Part shown: in pieces, positions 63,285 through 64,000 of the stretch
How positions within the stretch are numbered: position 1 is the first letter of the stretch
Layout of the letters: each line of letters opens with the position of its first letter
Assembly: GCA_045637425.1 (NCBI GenBank)
Contig: JAZTZL010000032.1
Location: 114,879 to 178,878 of the forward strand
Length of the DNA stretch: 64,000 nt
Direction of reading: 5' to 3'
DNA from: CAJGBR01 sp045637425
GTDB lineage: Bacteria > Bacteroidota > Bacteroidia > Bacteroidales > Rikenellaceae
The notes under the pieces: generated by a model
Databases searched by the model: none
What the model was told of the DNA's origin: nothing
What the model saw: the letters and a program-made list of their open reading frames with translations, nothing else
Position numbers and translations under genes: made by a program

Positions 63285-63794
63285 ATGAAAAAAATAATTT
63301 TTCTTGATTTTGATGGTGTTCTGAATACCGAGCATTATCAAGGACTACTCAAACATCAAGGGCAACCTTGGCAAGATGAATATGGCGCATTCTTTGACCC
63401 CAATGCAGTGAAACAACTGAAGAGAATCATTGATGCTACGGGCGCAGAGATAGTAGTTGAGTCATCGTGGAAATATCTTGGACGTGATGCAATGAAGGAG
63501 TTATGGAAAGTTCGAAACCTACCAGGAAAGATAATCGACATCACTCCGTCATCTGTTAGTGATGACTACCTGCTAAATGCCGATCTTGACTCAATGCACC
63601 TCTGCAAGGGAATGGAAATAGCATTTTGGATATCTGAATACGGTAGTCAAGACACGCGCTATGTTATAATTGATGACGAATGTGTAGTGCTCGACTCTCA
63701 AGCACCATACTTTATCAAAACCGACTCCCACAAAGGTCTAACCAACGACCAAGCTGATAGAGCAATCTATATCCTTAATGGAGGTACAAACTAG
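63285..63794 (+). CDS. HAD-superfamily protein (SAK HAD type)
   Basis: This 169-residue haloacid dehalogenase fold has motif I FLDFDGVLN (nucleophile Asp and general acid Asp), motif II VVESSWKYLG, and an acidic motif IV VIIDDECVVLD. The pattern matches the small HAD domain named for 'Swiss Army Knife' RNA repair proteins, found as stand-alone genes too. It probably acts on a phosphate ester. The start is the ATG at 63285; six residues more are possible from 63267. It lies between the DUF1643-like gene and the end of the rRNA operon. Confidence 0.8.
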   Translation: MKKIIFLDFDGVLNTEHYQGLLKHQGQPWQDEYGAFFDPNAVKQLKRIIDATGAEIVVESSWKYLGRDAMKELWKVRNLPGKIIDITPSSVSDDYLLNADLDSMHLCKGMEIAFWISEYGSQDTRYVIIDDECVVLDSQAPYFIKTDSHKGLTNDQADRAIYILNGGTN

Positions 63795-63917
63795 CGAAAT
63801 ATACAAGCATTGAGATTTCACCTCCTCTCTCTCTATCAGCCCACGTTCCTCGCATCACCCTCATACACATTACACACGCAAGACTGCCCCTACACACACT
63901 CTTTCGCACACAGATAT

Positions 63918-63950
63918 AAAAAAAGCAGCCCAGATTTCTCTGAGCTGCTT
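63918..63950 (-). terminator. Terminator of the rRNA operon
   Basis: On the minus strand AAGCAGCtcAGA pairs with TCTggGCTGCTT, followed by a T-run (plus A7 at 63918-63924). It lies directly after the 5S 3' end. Confidence 0.85.
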
Positions 63951-63951
63951 G

Positions 63952-64000
63952 AGGTGGCGGCGACCTACTCTCCCACATGTTACTGCAGTACCATCGGCGC
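63952..64000 (-). rRNA. rrf: 5S ribosomal RNA, 3' part (cut by window edge)
   Basis: The minus strand reads GCGCCGATGGTACTGC, then GTGGGAGAGTAGGTCGCCGCC, which is the conserved 3' half of 5S rRNA. The rest of the molecule, and presumably 23S and 16S, lie beyond base 64000. A strong terminator follows the 3' end. Confidence 0.92.

Noticed and set aside
1..64000. CRISPR array, transposase or tRNA gene
   Set aside because: No regularly spaced repeats, no transposase or integrase motifs, and no cloverleaf with a recognisable T-loop were noticed in the spacers.

Overview
This window comes from a Gram-negative anaerobe of the order Bacteroidales. The support is a SusC/SusD pair with DUF4843 and PKD-like lipoproteins, many Bacteroidetes-type lipoproteins and OmpP1/PorT-like barrels, promoters of the TAnnTTTG (-7) class, and A+T-rich spacers with few Shine-Dalgarno sequences. 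A futalosine-route menaquinone gene (mqnC) and a trimeric-type [FeFe] hydrogenase operon suggest a Rikenellaceae-like lineage, but I hold that placement weakly. The metabolism implied is fermentative and anaerobic: class I fumarase, electron-bifurcating hydrogenase, menaquinone.

Layout. 1-6.6 kb (minus): the 5' three fifths of metH, cut by the window edge at its cobalamin-binding motif, behind a glutaminyl cyclase lipoprotein; then a DUF4923 protein, a secreted Ig-like protein (paralogue A) and fumarase. 6.8-9.0 kb (plus): cardiolipin synthase and a small beta-barrel. 9.05-9.8 kb (minus): a PepSY-like protein with a repetitive insert. 10.0-16.6 kb (plus): a SAM-II-type riboswitch, metK, mqnC, lgt, an HU/SPOR membrane protein and an S9 peptidase. 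16.7-21.3 kb (minus): hydrogenase operon. 21.6-22.6 kb (plus): deoxyhypusine-synthase-like enzyme. 22.7-30.5 kb (minus): SusC-SusD-DUF4843-PKD transport locus with a long leader. 30.7-36.7 kb (plus): LTA-synthase-like protein, dtd, MazG-like, a helical unknown, MATE, TIGR04076. 36.75-41.5 kb (minus): a SAHH-like protein, then rsmH-ftsL-ftsI, a cut-down dcw cluster. 41.7-44.5 kb (plus): M16 peptidase. 44.5-46.9 kb (minus): paralogue B, a 2[4Fe-4S] ferredoxin missed by length filters, and an M20 amidohydrolase. 46.9-50.3 kb (plus): leuS, ruvA. 50.3-51.4 kb (minus): paralogue C and a small Cys-rich lipoprotein. 51.5-55.7 kb (plus): uvrB, gtrA-like, holB, folK. 55.7-61.8 kb (minus): FKBP, PBP1A, an unknown lipoprotein, a FadL-like barrel and an aromatic/His-rich lipoprotein. 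62.0-63.8 kb (plus): an A+T-rich accessory patch (17-codon ORF, DUF1643-like gene, HAD gene). The right edge holds the 3' end of 5S rRNA and the terminator of an rRNA operon on the minus strand.

Threads joining the genes: methyl-cycle genes (metH, metK, a diverged SAHH relative, SAM users mqnC and rsmH), with metK-mqnC apparently under a SAM-sensing RNA; envelope building (lgt, ftsL, ftsI, PBP1A, cardiolipin synthase, LTA-synthase-like); and an unnamed family of small secreted Ig-like proteins scattered at three loci. I found no CRISPR array, insertion sequence, tRNA gene or complete prophage.
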